DNA of 64,000 nt, from the NCBI RefSeq assembly GCF_028437565.1, contig NZ_JAMRYR010000003.1, forward strand, positions 62,001 to 126,000, written 5' to 3'. Position numbers and translations under genes: made by a program. The stretch comes from Actinomyces sp. B33 (lineage in GTDB: Bacteria > Actinomycetota > Actinomycetes > Actinomycetales > Actinomycetaceae). Shown here piece after piece: positions 26,688 through 36,013 of the stretch (positions are counted from its first letter, which is position 1; every line of letters starts with the position of its first letter). Under the pieces are notes generated by a model. It saw only the letters and a program-made list of their open reading frames with translations, was not told the origin of the DNA and made no database searches.

Positions 26688-27951
26688 GCGGCTGCGCGAC
26701 CTGACGTGGAGGATCCCCCGGGAGCGCCTGCCCCGGGTGGCCTTCGGCGATCCTGACTCGGCCCCGCGCGAGCCGAATCCGGTGACGACCTACTACCTCG
26801 TCGTCGTGCCGGCCCTGATCCTCACGCTGTTCGGCCTCGTCATGGGCTTCTCGGCCCAGGCGGTGACGAACATCGCCGACGGGGAGGACCCGTACCTGGC
26901 GTACCTCAAGCCCCTCGGCGTCATCGTCGTCGCGGTCCTCCTGGCCGCGCTCACCCAGATGGTCCCCGCGAGGGTCTTCTACCGAGTCGCCGTCCCGGTG
27001 TTCGTCGGCGCGCTGATCCTCCAGTCCCTCGTCGTCACTCCGCTGGGCCTGTCGGCCGGCGGCAACTCGAACTGGGTGAAGCTCCCGGGCCTGCCCGCCT
27101 TCCAGCCCTCCGAGTTCCTCAAACTGGCGCTCGTCGTCGTCCTCGCCCGCCTCGTCGACCGCCGGGGGACGCGCATCGGCGATTGGCGCCAGATGGGCGT
27201 CGTCGTCGGGCTGCCCGTCGTCGTCTCCCTCGTGGACGTCATGCTCGGGCACGACCTGGGCACGATGATGGTCGTCTTCTCGGCCGCCGTCGGGTGCCTG
27301 TGGGTCGGAGGGCTCAAGGGGGCGTGGTTCCGCAACATCGGCCTGCTCGTCGTTCCGGTCCTCGGGTTCATCGTCGCCTCGAACCCGACGCGCATTAAGC
27401 GCGTTCTCGCCGTCCTCCCGGGGATGCGCCCGCCCAGGGACCTGTCCGCGCCCGAGCAGATCGACCACTCGTGGTGGGCCTTCGGTGCCGGGGGCCTGAC
27501 GGGTCTGGGCCCCGGGGCTTCCCGGGAGAAGTGGAACTATCTGCAGGCGGCGCACACGGATTTCATCCTGGCGATCATCGGCGAGGAGTTCGGCCTCCTG
27601 GGAACCCTATCGGTCCTCCTGTGCATCGGGCTGCTCGTGTGGGGCGCGGTGCGCGTGTGCCGCGAGGCCCAGACGCTCTTCTCGGCGATGATCGCCGGCG
27701 GCGTCGCCTCGTGGATCGGCGCCCAGGCGGTGATCAACATCATGTCGGTCACCGGCATCGGCCCCGTCATCGGGGTCCCCCTGCCCCTCGTGTCCTATGG
27801 TGGGTCATCGTTCCTGTTCACCGCGGTCGCGGTCGGGGTGGTCGCCTCGCTGGCTCGCGGTCGGGCGGGAATGAAAATGTGGGGAGGGCCGGACGAGGCC
27901 TGGGCCGGGCGGGACCCGAGGGTCGCGCCGAGGCGCCGGAAGGCCCGCTGA
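26674..27951 (+). CDS. ftsW: septal peptidoglycan glycosyltransferase FtsW
   Basis: SEDS-family lipid II polymerase that works with FtsI. 425 residues with about ten membrane helices, the SEDS segment KLPGLPAFQPSEFLKLALV, HDLGTMMV and the C-terminal GVPLPLVSYGGSSFLFT signature. A 33-residue basic cytoplasmic N-terminus and a short basic tail flank the core. GGGGGGAG precedes ATG 26674, inside the end of murD. Confidence 0.96.
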   Translation: MPRRRRLRDLTWRIPRERLPRVAFGDPDSAPREPNPVTTYYLVVVPALILTLFGLVMGFSAQAVTNIADGEDPYLAYLKPLGVIVVAVLLAALTQMVPARVFYRVAVPVFVGALILQSLVVTPLGLSAGGNSNWVKLPGLPAFQPSEFLKLALVVVLARLVDRRGTRIGDWRQMGVVVGLPVVVSLVDVMLGHDLGTMMVVFSAAVGCLWVGGLKGAWFRNIGLLVVPVLGFIVASNPTRIKRVLAVLPGMRPPRDLSAPEQIDHSWWAFGAGGLTGLGPGASREKWNYLQAAHTDFILAIIGEEFGLLGTLSVLLCIGLLVWGAVRVCREAQTLFSAMIAGGVASWIGAQAVINIMSVTGIGPVIGVPLPLVSYGGSSFLFTAVAVGVVASLARGRAGMKMWGGPDEAWAGRDPRVAPRRRKAR

Positions 27952-27977
27952 CGCCATCGCACCGAGGAGGACCGATA

Positions 27978-29105
27978 ATGAGCGCACGGATCGTCATGGC
28001 GGGGGGCGGGACCGCCGGGCACGTCAATCCCCTCCTGGCCACCGCCCACGAACTCGTCGCCTCCGGATGCGATGTGACCGTCATCGGCACCGAGGAGGGC
28101 CTCGAGGCCCGGCTGGTCCCCGCCGCGGGGCTCGACCTCGTGACGATCCCCCGGGTCCCCCTCCCTCGACGCCCCTCCGCTCAGCTCCTCACCCTCGTCC
28201 CGCGCTGGCGTCGGGCGGTCGACCGCTGCGCCGAGGCCCTCGCGGGGGCCGACGCCCTCGTCGGGTTCGGCGGTTACGTGTCAACGCCCGCCTACCGGGC
28301 CGCGGCCAGGCTCGGCGTCCCCGTGGTCGTCCACGAGCAGAACGCCCGCCCGGGCCTGGCCAACAGGGTCGGGGCCCGTCGCGCCGCCGTCGTCGCCCTG
28401 ACCTTCGCCTCGACCCCGTTGGCCGCGCGCGCGGGGCGCACGCAGGTCGTCGGCCTCCCGTTGCGCCCGGCGATCGCGGACCTGGCGCGGCGCCGGGAGG
28501 ATCCCGACGCGGCGCGGGGGGCACGCGAGGAGGCGGCCGCGCGCCTGGGCATCGACCCGAGCCGGACGACCGTCCTCGTCACCGGGGGGTCCCTGGGGGC
28601 TGTGCGCCTCAACGAGGCGGTCGCGGCCGCGGCGCGCGACCTGCCCGAGGGCGCCCAGGTCGTCCACTTGACGGGGCGCGGCAAGGACGCCCCCGTGCGC
28701 GAGGCCATCGCTGCCGCGGGGGCGGCCGACCGGTGGCTCGTCCTCGACTATCTGACGACGATGGAGGACGCGCTGGCCGTCGCCGACCTCGTCGTGTGCC
28801 GGTCGGGCGCGGGGACGGTCGCGGAGATGACGGCGCTGGGCCTGCCCTGCGTCTACGTGCCGCTGCCGATCGGCAACGGGGAGCAGCGCCTCAACGCCCG
28901 CGACCACGTCGGGGCCGGCGGCGCGGTCCTCGTCGACGACGACGACTTCACCGCCGAGGCGGTCCGCACGCGGGTGTGGCCGCTCGTCGGATCCGACCGG
29001 CTCGTCGAGATGGCGCGGGCTTCGCGCGACCTGGGCGGGACGGACGCGGCGCGCGCCTTGGCCGATCTCGTCATCGACGCCGCCGAGGGGAGGATCCGGC
29101 GATGA
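27978..29105 (+). CDS. murG: UDP-GlcNAc transferase MurG
   Basis: Makes lipid II by adding GlcNAc to lipid I at the inner membrane face. 375 residues with the GT28 hallmarks: GGGTAGHVNPLLATA at about 8-22, VGFGGYVSTPAYRAA, VVHEQNARPGLANR and, in the C-terminal domain, TGGSLGAVRLN and RSGAGTVAEMTALGLP. GAGGAGG precedes ATG 27978. ATGA overlap with murC. Confidence 0.97.
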   Translation: MSARIVMAGGGTAGHVNPLLATAHELVASGCDVTVIGTEEGLEARLVPAAGLDLVTIPRVPLPRRPSAQLLTLVPRWRRAVDRCAEALAGADALVGFGGYVSTPAYRAAARLGVPVVVHEQNARPGLANRVGARRAAVVALTFASTPLAARAGRTQVVGLPLRPAIADLARRREDPDAARGAREEAAARLGIDPSRTTVLVTGGSLGAVRLNEAVAAAARDLPEGAQVVHLTGRGKDAPVREAIAAAGAADRWLVLDYLTTMEDALAVADLVVCRSGAGTVAEMTALGLPCVYVPLPIGNGEQRLNARDHVGAGGAVLVDDDDFTAEAVRTRVWPLVGSDRLVEMARASRDLGGTDAARALADLVIDAAEGRIRR

Positions 29106-30502
29106 ACGACGCGACGTCCGTGCGAGGCTCCTACCACCTCATCGGGATCGGGGGGGCGGGCATGTCGGTGGTCGCCGAGCTCCTGGCGGCGCGCGGCGCC
29201 CGCGTGTCGGGTTCGGACCGCGCGGAGTCGCCGGTGCTCGAGCGGCTGCGCGCCCTGGGCGTCGACGCGCGCGTCGGCCATGACGGCGCGCACGTGCCCG
29301 AGGATTCGACGGTCGTCGTCTCGACGGCGATCCGCTCGACGAATCCGGAGCTGGTCGCGGCCCGCGAGCGCGGCCAGGAGGTGGTCCACCGCTCCGAGGC
29401 GCTGGCGGCGGCGGCGTCGGGGATGCGCTTCGTCGCGGTCGCGGGGGCGCACGGCAAGACGACGACCTCCGGGATGCTGGCGGTCGCCCTGCGCGAGGCG
29501 GGCGCGGATCCGTCGGTCGCCGTCGGCGGGACACTCCCGCAGTTCGGCTCGGGCGCTCACCTGGGGTCCGGGGACGTCTTCGTCGCCGAGGCCGACGAGT
29601 CGGACGGCTCCTTCCTCAATTACCGGCCGGCCGTCGAGATCGTCACCAATGTCGAACCGGATCACCTGGACCGCTACGGGACTCGCGAGGCCTTCGAGCG
29701 GGTGTTCGTCGACTTCTCCGACCGCCTGGTCGACGGGGGGCTCCTCATCGTCTGCGCCGAGGACGAGGGGGCTGCCCGCCTGGCCCGCACGGCTGCCGGG
29801 CGGGGACGTCGCGTCGTGGCCTACGGGCGCCCCGAGCGCTCCCTCATCGCCCCGGATGTGCAGATCCACGGGGTCGATGCGCGCGAGGCGGGCGCGGCCG
29901 CGGTCCTCGTGCGCGGCGACGACCGGGTCGAGCTCGCGCTGTCGGTGCCCGGCGAGCACAACGTCCTCAACGCGGCGGCCGCGTGGGCCGCGGGCGTCGA
30001 GGTGGGGATCGCCCCGGAGGCGATGGCGCGGGCCCTGACGGCGTTCACCGGGGCCGCCCGGCGCTTCGAGACGCGCGGGGAGGTTGGCGGGCGCCGGCTC
30101 GTCGACGACTACGCGCACCATCCGACGGAGGTCGCCACCGCCATCGCGCAGGCCCGTCTCGTCGCCGGCGACGGCGGTGTGTGCGTCGTCTTCCAGCCCC
30201 ACTTGTACTCGCGGACCCGGATCTTCGCCGAGAGGTTCGCCGAGGCGCTCGCCGGGGCGGACCGGGTGGTGCTCACCGACGTCTACGCGGCGCGCGAGGA
30301 TCCGGAGCCGGGAGTCGACGCGACGTTGATCTCCGAGCGCGTCGAGGGGGCGCGCTATGTCGAGGACATGCACGAGGCCGTCCGCTCGGCGGCCCGCGGC
30401 GTCGAACCTGGCGGGATACTGATGCTCATGGGGGCCGGGTCGATCACGACGTGCGCCGACGACGCCCTCGAGGAGTGGCGGCGCATGGAGGAGGGCCGGT
30501 GA
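29102..30502 (+). CDS. murC: UDP-MurNAc--L-Ala ligase
   Basis: Adds L-alanine to UDP-MurNAc, the first peptide step. 466 residues: HLIGIGGAGMSVVAELL at the N-terminus, ATP loop VAGAHGKTTTSGML, EADESDGSFLNYRP, and DDYAHHPTEVATAI with FQPHLYSRTR in the C-terminal domain, all MurC-specific. Coupled to murG and, through a GTGA overlap, to ftsQ. Confidence 0.97.
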   Translation: MNDATSVRGSYHLIGIGGAGMSVVAELLAARGARVSGSDRAESPVLERLRALGVDARVGHDGAHVPEDSTVVVSTAIRSTNPELVAARERGQEVVHRSEALAAAASGMRFVAVAGAHGKTTTSGMLAVALREAGADPSVAVGGTLPQFGSGAHLGSGDVFVAEADESDGSFLNYRPAVEIVTNVEPDHLDRYGTREAFERVFVDFSDRLVDGGLLIVCAEDEGAARLARTAAGRGRRVVAYGRPERSLIAPDVQIHGVDAREAGAAAVLVRGDDRVELALSVPGEHNVLNAAAAWAAGVEVGIAPEAMARALTAFTGAARRFETRGEVGGRRLVDDYAHHPTEVATAIAQARLVAGDGGVCVVFQPHLYSRTRIFAERFAEALAGADRVVLTDVYAAREDPEPGVDATLISERVEGARYVEDMHEAVRSAARGVEPGGILMLMGAGSITTCADDALEEWRRMEEGR

Positions 30503-31536
30503 GGCCCCCTCGTCCGAGGCGCCCCGCCGCTTCCGACGGGCGCAACCGGGAGGAGGGGCGTGCCGCGATCTCGCCGGCCGCAGAGGAGGGGGCTGCGGCG
30601 GGGCCGCGGGTAAATCGGCGCTCGGTCCTCGGTCGGGGCGGCGACGAGCGGCGCGACGAGCACGTCACGCCCCTGCAGGGCACCCCGGCGGGGGGCCGCG
30701 CGCCGGCTCGGCCCGATGCGACGAGGCGCGGGCCGGTGCGGCGCCTGTCCGGTCCGATCGGGCAGGGGGACGCGGCGGCGGTCCTCGGGCCGGCCTCGTC
30801 CTCCCGGGCGGCGGTGAGTATCGCCGATCGCCGGCGCGAGAGGCGGCGGGCGCGGACCATGCTGCGCCTCAACAGGGTCCTGACGGGCGCCGTCGCGCTC
30901 GGCGTCGTCGTCGTGGCGGCGTGGGTCGCGTTCTTCTCCCCGGTGTTCGCATTGTCGGCGTCGAATATCGAGGTGACGGGGGTCGATGGGACGTCGGTGA
31001 CGGTCGATCAGGTGGTGTCGTCGGTCGCCCCCTACGCGGGCGTTCCGCTGACGCGCCTCGACGCGGGAGAGGTGGGGGCCGCGGTCGAGGCCCTTCCGGC
31101 GGTCAAGGACGCGCGGGTCGAGCGGCGATGGCCGACGGGGCTGGAGATCGCGGTGGTCCAGCGGACGGCGGTGATGTTCACGACCGGGCAGTCCGGCTAC
31201 TGGCTGGTCGACGACGAGGGCGTCGCCTTCGAGGAGGTCCCGGAGACCCCCGCGGGCCTGCCGCAGGCGGTGCTGCCCGACGACGAGACGCGGGCGGGGG
31301 CGGCGGCCGACGCCCTGGAGGTGTGGGCGGCGCTTGACGAGTCGGTCCGTGGCCTCGTCGGCTCGGTCGAGGCCGACGGGTCGACGATCCGCCTGCTCCT
31401 CGCGTCGGGCGCGGTCGTTTCATGGGGGACAGTTGAGGACAGCGCGCTCAAGGCCCAGGTCCTGGCGATCCTCATCGATCAGCGGCCCGCCTCCGTGTAC
31501 GACGTGTCCGCCCCCACGCATCCCGTGACGTCCTGA
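30499..31536 (+). CDS. ftsQ: cell division protein FtsQ
   Basis: 345-residue bitopic protein: an unusually long cytoplasmic N-terminus (about 126 residues, rich in Arg, Pro and Ala), one membrane helix (about 127-147), a POTRA domain (SNIEVTGVDGTSVTVDQVVSS...) and the FtsQ beta domain. It bridges FtsB/FtsL to FtsK/FtsW in the divisome. Start GTG 30499 is supported by GGAGGAGGG and the overlap with murC. An internal ATG at residue 121 would remove the tail, but the tail has the GC3 pattern of coding sequence. Confidence 0.93.
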   Translation: MRPPRPRRPAASDGRNREEGRAAISPAAEEGAAAGPRVNRRSVLGRGGDERRDEHVTPLQGTPAGGRAPARPDATRRGPVRRLSGPIGQGDAAAVLGPASSSRAAVSIADRRRERRRARTMLRLNRVLTGAVALGVVVVAAWVAFFSPVFALSASNIEVTGVDGTSVTVDQVVSSVAPYAGVPLTRLDAGEVGAAVEALPAVKDARVERRWPTGLEIAVVQRTAVMFTTGQSGYWLVDDEGVAFEEVPETPAGLPQAVLPDDETRAGAAADALEVWAALDESVRGLVGSVEADGSTIRLLLASGAVVSWGTVEDSALKAQVLAILIDQRPASVYDVSAPTHPVTS

Positions 31537-31571
31537 GGGGTCGCCGACGCTCGACACGCCCGCGCGCCTCC

Positions 31572-31600
31572 TTGAAGGGGGGTGGGGTCGCGCCTACCTT
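31572..31600 (+). promoter_or_regulatory. ftsZ promoter
   Basis: TTGAAG (31572-31577), 17-base spacer, TACCTT (31595-31600): a good housekeeping-sigma match in the ftsQ-ftsZ gap, giving a leader of about 70 nt before ATG 31678. Confidence 0.65.
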
Positions 31601-31626
31601 GTGCGCGCCACACACACGACCGAACA

Positions 31627-31652
31627 TCAACCTTCGACTTGAGGTTGAAGGT
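31627..31652 (+). promoter_or_regulatory. alternative hairpins in the ftsZ leader
   Basis: TCAACCT (31627-31633) can pair with AGGTTGA (31642-31648), or ACCTTC (31630-31635) with GAAGGT (31647-31652). The two pairings share bases and exclude each other. They lie about 25 nt before the ftsZ start, so they could affect translation or bind a regulator as DNA. Confidence 0.5.
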
Positions 31653-31677
31653 CGATGACAACGGGGGAGAGCAGCAC

Positions 31678-32916
31678 ATGGCCGCACCGCAGAACCATCT
31701 CGCAGTGATCAAAGTCGTCGGCGTCGGCGGGGGCGGGGTCAACGCCGTCAACCGGATGATCGAGGTCGGGCTCAAGGGCGTCGAGTTCATCGCCGTCAAC
31801 ACCGACGCCCAGGCCCTCCTGATGTCCGACGCCGAGACGAAGCTCGACATCGGCCGCGACCTGACCCACGGCCTCGGGGCGGGAGCGGACCCCTCCGTGG
31901 GCCGCAAGGCCGCCGAGGACCACATCGATGAGATCAGCGCCTCCCTCGAGGGCGCCGACATGGTCTTCGTCACCGCCGGCGAGGGCGGCGGCACCGGCAC
32001 GGGCGCGGCCCCCGTCGTCGCCAAGGTCGCCCGCGACGCGGGGGCCCTGACCGTCGGCGTCGTCACCCGCCCGTTCTCCTTCGAGGGCAATCGCCGCGCC
32101 GCCCAGGCCGAGACCGGCGTCGAGACCCTGCGCGACGAGGTCGACACCCTCATCGTCATCCCCAACGACCGCCTCCTGGAGATCTCCGACTCGAACATCT
32201 CCGTCCTCGACGCCTTCCGGGCCGCCGATCAGGTCCTCCTATCCGGTGTCCAGGGCATCACTGAGCTCATCACCACGCCCGGCCTCATCAACGTCGACTT
32301 CAACGACGTCAAGTCCGTGATGAAGGACGCCGGGTCGGCCCTCATGGGCATCGGCGCCGCGACCGGGGAGGACCGCGCGCTGCGAGCCGTCGAGACCGCG
32401 ATCTCCTCGCCGCTGCTCGAGGCGTCCATCGACGGCGCCCACGGGGTCCTCATGTTCTTCCAGGGAGGGTCGAACCTCGGCCTTCAGGAGATCTACCACT
32501 CGTCGCAGCTCGTGCGCGAGGCCGCCCACCCCGAGGCGAACATCATCTTCGGCAACGTCATCGACGACGCCCTCGGCGATGAGATCCGCGTGACGATCAT
32601 CGCCGCCGGATTCGACGAGAGCCCCGAGGCCCGCGCCCCCCAGACCGCGGCCGCCCCCTCGATGCGCCCCGCGCCGGCGGCCGCCCCCGCCGCCCAGACC
32701 GAGCGTCCCCTCGGCGAGGTCCCGCCGGCGGCCCCCGCCCACCGGGCCGCCCCCGAGGTGCCGACCCGCGCCGCCGCGATGCCGTCGGCCCAGACGCGGG
32801 ACCGGTCCCGCGTCGAGCCGATCCGCAATGCCGATCAGTCGCTGGAGGTCCCCCGCGTCTTCGACGAGGAGGCCGACGCCGTCGACGATCTCGACGTGCC
32901 CGATTTCCTCCGCTGA
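31678..32916 (+). CDS. ftsZ: cell division GTPase FtsZ
   Basis: Tubulin homologue that forms the Z ring. 412 residues: [14 protein letters not shown], tubulin signature [10 protein letters not shown] (about 103-112), T7 loop [11 protein letters not shown], a 90-residue Ala/Pro/Arg-rich linker and the C-terminal peptide [10 protein letters not shown] that binds SepF and FtsW-type partners. GGGGGAG precedes ATG 31678. It has its own promoter. pgeF starts 2 bases after the stop. Confidence 0.98.
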   Translation: MAAPQNHLAVIKVVGVGGGGVNAVNRMIEVGLKGVEFIAVNTDAQALLMSDAETKLDIGRDLTHGLGAGADPSVGRKAAEDHIDEISASLEGADMVFVTAGEGGGTGTGAAPVVAKVARDAGALTVGVVTRPFSFEGNRRAAQAETGVETLRDEVDTLIVIPNDRLLEISDSNISVLDAFRAADQVLLSGVQGITELITTPGLINVDFNDVKSVMKDAGSALMGIGAATGEDRALRAVETAISSPLLEASIDGAHGVLMFFQGGSNLGLQEIYHSSQLVREAAHPEANIIFGNVIDDALGDEIRVTIIAAGFDESPEARAPQTAAAPSMRPAPAAAPAAQTERPLGEVPPAAPAHRAAPEVPTRAAAMPSAQTRDRSRVEPIRNADQSLEVPRVFDEEADAVDDLDVPDFLR

Positions 32917-32918
32917 CG

Positions 32919-33740
32919 GTGGAGAGCCTGACCCTGGGCGGCGCCCGGATCCTCCTGACTCAGGCGGGTCCGGGCGCCGACCCGTACCGGGGGAATCTCG
33001 GACTGCACGTCGGCGACGACCCCGAGGCCGTCCACCGCCGACGCGGAGCCGTCCGCGAGACCATCGGCGCCCCCGTCGCATGGATGGAGCAGACGCATTC
33101 GACGCGCGTCGCCCTCCTGCGCCCCGTCGACGGCGGCCTCGAGGCCACCGTCGACGGGCAGGGCGTCCGCGTGGGGGAGCGCGCGGGAGGGGAGTGGGGG
33201 CCGATCGACGCCGACGGCCTCGTCGTCGACGCCCGGGACTGGCCCTCAGCGCCGGCCGTCGCGGTGATGACCGCCGACTGCCTGCCGGTCCTGCTCGCCG
33301 CGGACCGCGGCGGCCTCGTCGCCGCCGTTCACGCCGGGCGCCGCGGACTCGTCGGCGGGATCCTCGATCGAGCGGTGGAGATCCTCCGCGAGCTCGGGGC
33401 GACGCGGATCGACGCGCTCATCGGCCCGTCGATCTGCGCGGGATGCTACGAAGTCCCCGACGCGATGCGCGACGAGGCCGCGGGAGTTCTGCCCGGGGCG
33501 GCGGCGCGGACGACGTGGGGGACCGCCTCCCTCGATCTCGTCGCAGCGGCCGTCGGGCGCCTGACGGGCCTGGGATGCCGGGTCGACGCCGATCCGCGCT
33601 GCACCCGCGAGGACCCGCTCCTCCACTCGTTCCGGCGCGACCCCGGATGCGGGCGCCAGGCGAGCGTCATCGCCGCGGCCCCCCCGGATCTGAGCACCCC
33701 GTCGGCGCGCCTGCGGCCCCCTCGTCGATCGGCGCATTAG
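32919..33740 (+). CDS. pgeF: purine nucleoside phosphorylase/laccase-domain protein (YfiH/PgeF)
   Basis: 273-residue multicopper-oxidase-like (DUF152) protein. The zinc-site motifs are present: WMEQTHSTRV (His), MTADCLPVL (Cys) and AAVHAGRRGLVGGI (His), with GPSICAGCYEV after them. E. coli homologues correct mis-incorporated L-Ser in UDP-MurNAc-peptides; others show adenosine deaminase and purine phosphorylase activity. Its conserved place between ftsZ and sepF fits a cell-wall role. The start is GTG 32919. Confidence 0.9.
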   Translation: MESLTLGGARILLTQAGPGADPYRGNLGLHVGDDPEAVHRRRGAVRETIGAPVAWMEQTHSTRVALLRPVDGGLEATVDGQGVRVGERAGGEWGPIDADGLVVDARDWPSAPAVAVMTADCLPVLLAADRGGLVAAVHAGRRGLVGGILDRAVEILRELGATRIDALIGPSICAGCYEVPDAMRDEAAGVLPGAAARTTWGTASLDLVAAAVGRLTGLGCRVDADPRCTREDPLLHSFRRDPGCGRQASVIAAAPPDLSTPSARLRPPRRSAH

Positions 33741-33776
33741 TTTGTGCAGTGCCGCTTCACGGGTCAGGAGGACATG

Positions 33777-34247
33777 ATGAGCGAATCTTTCGGTGCACGG
33801 GCACGCAACTTCTTCGGCTGGGCTCCCGCCGATGACGACCTCGACGTCGACGACCGCTTCGACGAGTACGAGGAGCCCGCGCCGCTGGCGGAGGTCGCGC
33901 CGCTCGACCGCGTCGCCCCCTCGCGGATCCAGCGCCCCGAGACCCGCGCCGAAGCCGAGCCCGCCGCGGACCTGTCGCGCATCGTCACCGTCCACCCCGA
34001 GGGCTACTCCGACGCGATGCTCATCGGCGAGGCCTTCCGCGCCGGGACCCCCGTCATCATCAACCTCACCGAGCTGGCCGAGCCCGAGGCCCGCCGTCTC
34101 GTCGATTTCGCGGCCGGCCTGACCTTCGGCCTGCACGGTGCGTTCGAGCGGGTGACGAACCGCGTCTTCCTCCTGTCGCCGAGCACCGTCGAGGTGTGCG
34201 GGTCGACCAAGAACGGCCACCGCGGCCCCCTGTACACCCTCGGCTGA
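33777..34247 (+). CDS. sepF: cell division protein SepF
   Basis: 156-residue FtsZ-anchoring protein. The N-terminal [14 protein letters not shown] resembles the membrane-binding amphipathic helix, an acidic linker follows (about 20-60), and the SepF core begins at about 62 ([19 protein letters not shown]), with [35 protein letters not shown] gives good spacing to ATG 33777 rather than the adjacent ATG 33774. In actinobacteria, which lack FtsA, SepF is the main membrane tether for FtsZ. Confidence 0.95.
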   Translation: MSESFGARARNFFGWAPADDDLDVDDRFDEYEEPAPLAEVAPLDRVAPSRIQRPETRAEAEPAADLSRIVTVHPEGYSDAMLIGEAFRAGTPVIINLTELAEPEARRLVDFAAGLTFGLHGAFERVTNRVFLLSPSTVEVCGSTKNGHRGPLYTLG

Positions 34248-34249
34248 TC

Positions 34250-34573
34250 GTGCTCGCGATCATCGCAGACCTCATCAGCCTGATCGGCGGCGCGATCCGC
34301 ATCGTCGCCGGCCTCTACCTCCTCGTCCTCATCGTGCGGATGATCCTCGACTGGGTGCGGCTCCTCTCCCCGTCATGGCGTCCAGCGGGCGTCCTCCTTC
34401 CGGTCGCCAACGCCCTCTACTGGCTGACGGACCCCCCGCTCAGGTTCTTGCGCCGCTACATCCCGCCGCTGCGCCTGAGCGGAGGAGTCTCCCTCGATGT
34501 CGGGTTCATGGTGCTCTTCCTGGCGGTGCTCCTCGTCCGCAACATCGGCGGGGCCCTCCAGGCCATGTTCTGA
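34250..34573 (+). CDS. YggT family membrane protein
   Basis: 107-residue protein with two YggT-type hydrophobic segments (about 12-34 and 80-105) and the conserved middle LYWLTDPPLRFLRRYIPPLR. It sits between sepF and wag31, as across Gram-positive bacteria, and is thought to assist division-site or envelope assembly. The start GTG 34250, 2 bases after the sepF stop, gives the usual family length. Confidence 0.88.
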   Translation: MLAIIADLISLIGGAIRIVAGLYLLVLIVRMILDWVRLLSPSWRPAGVLLPVANALYWLTDPPLRFLRRYIPPLRLSGGVSLDVGFMVLFLAVLLVRNIGGALQAMF

Positions 34574-34672
34574 GCGAGGCGGACGGCCCTGGCCGACGCC
34601 CGGCGGAGGGCTGTTTCGGATGAATGTCCTGTGAACTGGGGTGATTAGTGGTGCCGGTGTTGCGGAGTCGGC

Positions 34673-34678
34673 TATCAT
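34673..34678 (+). promoter_or_regulatory. -10 box for wag31
   Basis: TATCAT, the strongest -10-like hexamer in the 207-bp yggT-wag31 gap, implies a leader of about 95 nt. No clear -35 was found. The leader ends in GAGAGGCGAGGA before ATG 34781. Confidence 0.4.
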
Positions 34679-34780
34679 CAACGTGTTGTGTTAATCGGCG
34701 CTCGACATTGAGGGCGCTGAGATGCGCGCAGGAGTACCGCTTCGCCGCGTATCGCACCCCTAAGACCGAGAGGCGAGGAA

Positions 34781-35410
34781 ATGGCTCTGCTCACCACTGA
34801 GGACGTCCTCAACAAGAAATTCCAGTACGTGAAGTTCCGCGAGGGATACGACCAGGTCGAGGTCGACGAGTTCCTCGACGAGGTCGTCTCGACGATCTAC
34901 ACGCTCCAGATGGAGAACCAGGACCTCAAGGAGAAGCTCGAGGCGGCCGAGCGCCGCATCGCCGAGCTCTCCCACGACGAGGCCCCGGCCCCCGCCGACC
35001 ACGAGCCCGCCCCCGTCGCGGCGTCGGTCGTCGAGGAGCCCGTGGCCGCGGCGCCGATCGTCGAAGAGCCCGTCGTCGAGGCCCCGGTTGTTCAAGAGCA
35101 GCCCATGTCTGAGTCGGCCCAGTCCGCGACCTCGATGCTCGCCCTCGCCCAGCGCGTCCACGACGAGTACGTGCGCGACGGCAAGGAGGAGTCCGATCGG
35201 ATCGTCGCCGAGGCCCGCGCCAAGGGCGACGAGATCATCGCCGACGCGCAGAAGCAGCACGAGACGATCCTCGCCCAGCTCGACCAGGAGCGCGGCCTCC
35301 TCGAGACGAAGATCAACGAGCTGCGGACCTTCGAGTCCGAGTACCGCTCGAATCTGCGCGGGCACTTGGAGACCCTGCTCTCCGAGATCAACGCGGGCGG
35401 CGAGGCCTGA
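34781..35410 (+). CDS. wag31: polar growth protein DivIVA/Wag31
   Basis: 209-residue coiled-coil scaffold that marks poles and directs tip growth. The N-terminal DivIVA domain (LTTEDVLNKKFQYVKFREGYDQVEVDEFLDEV split over residues 4-35) is followed by a short coil, a Pro/Ala/Glu-rich linker (about 66-108) and a second long coiled coil (about 118-200). The linker separates the two coils as in mycobacterial Wag31. Confidence 0.95.
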   Translation: MALLTTEDVLNKKFQYVKFREGYDQVEVDEFLDEVVSTIYTLQMENQDLKEKLEAAERRIAELSHDEAPAPADHEPAPVAASVVEEPVAAAPIVEEPVVEAPVVQEQPMSESAQSATSMLALAQRVHDEYVRDGKEESDRIVAEARAKGDEIIADAQKQHETILAQLDQERGLLETKINELRTFESEYRSNLRGHLETLLSEINAGGEA

Positions 35411-35426
35411 GTCCCTTTTCCCCCCT

Positions 35427-35467
35427 CGTCGATGGCGGTGGCGCGGTGAGCGCCACCGCCATCGACG
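35427..35467 (+). terminator. 18-bp perfect hairpin between wag31 and lspA
   Basis: CGTCGATGGCGGTGGCGC (35427-35444) pairs without mismatch with 35450-35467 across the 5-base loop GGTGA. It lies 16 bases after the wag31 stop and 27 before the lspA start. No U run follows, so it could be a terminator, a processing site or an attenuator controlling how much lspA-rluD is made from the wag31 transcript. Confidence 0.75.
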
Positions 35468-35494
35468 CGCCAGACCCGTTGGAGGACGCACACG

Positions 35495-36013
35495 ATGATG
35501 ACCCGGACCACTGCTCGACGAGCCGATCGGGGGTCCGCGATCGTCGGGCTCACCCTCCTTCTCATCTCCGTCGCCTCCGATCAGGCGACCAAGCAGTGGG
35601 CCCTGAACGGGCTCACCGAAGGAGAGCGGGTCCCCCTGGTCTCGGATCTCCTCACCCTCCAGCTCGTCCACAACTCGGGGGCCGCCTTCTCCCTGGGGGC
35701 GGGGTCGACCTGGGTCTTCACGGTCTTCACCGTCCTCATCCTCGCCGGCCTCGTGCTCGTCTGGCGCGCCCACCCGTCGATGAGCGCGCGAGCCGCCATC
35801 GGGCTCCTCGCCGGCGGCGCCATCGGCAACCTCATCGATCGGATGGTCCGGCCCCCCGCCATCGGTCAGGGGCACGTCGTCGACTTCATCAACTACAACG
35901 GCTGGTTCGTCGGCAACGTCGCCGACATCTGGATCGTCGTCGCCGCCGCGTGGCTCGCCCTCGTCCTCACCTCCCGGCAAGATCGCGCCGACGGCGGTCG
36001 TGAGCGCCGATGA
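35495..36013 (+). CDS. lspA: lipoprotein signal peptidase
   Basis: Cleaves prolipoprotein signal peptides after lipidation. 172 residues, four membrane helices, conserved [23 protein letters not shown] and the catalytic Asp pair in VVDFI (Asp130) and NVADIW (Asp144). GGAGG precedes ATG 35495. ATGA overlap with rluD. Confidence 0.96.
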   Translation: MMTRTTARRADRGSAIVGLTLLLISVASDQATKQWALNGLTEGERVPLVSDLLTLQLVHNSGAAFSLGAGSTWVFTVFTVLILAGLVLVWRAHPSMSARAAIGLLAGGAIGNLIDRMVRPPAIGQGHVVDFINYNGWFVGNVADIWIVVAAAWLALVLTSRQDRADGGRERR

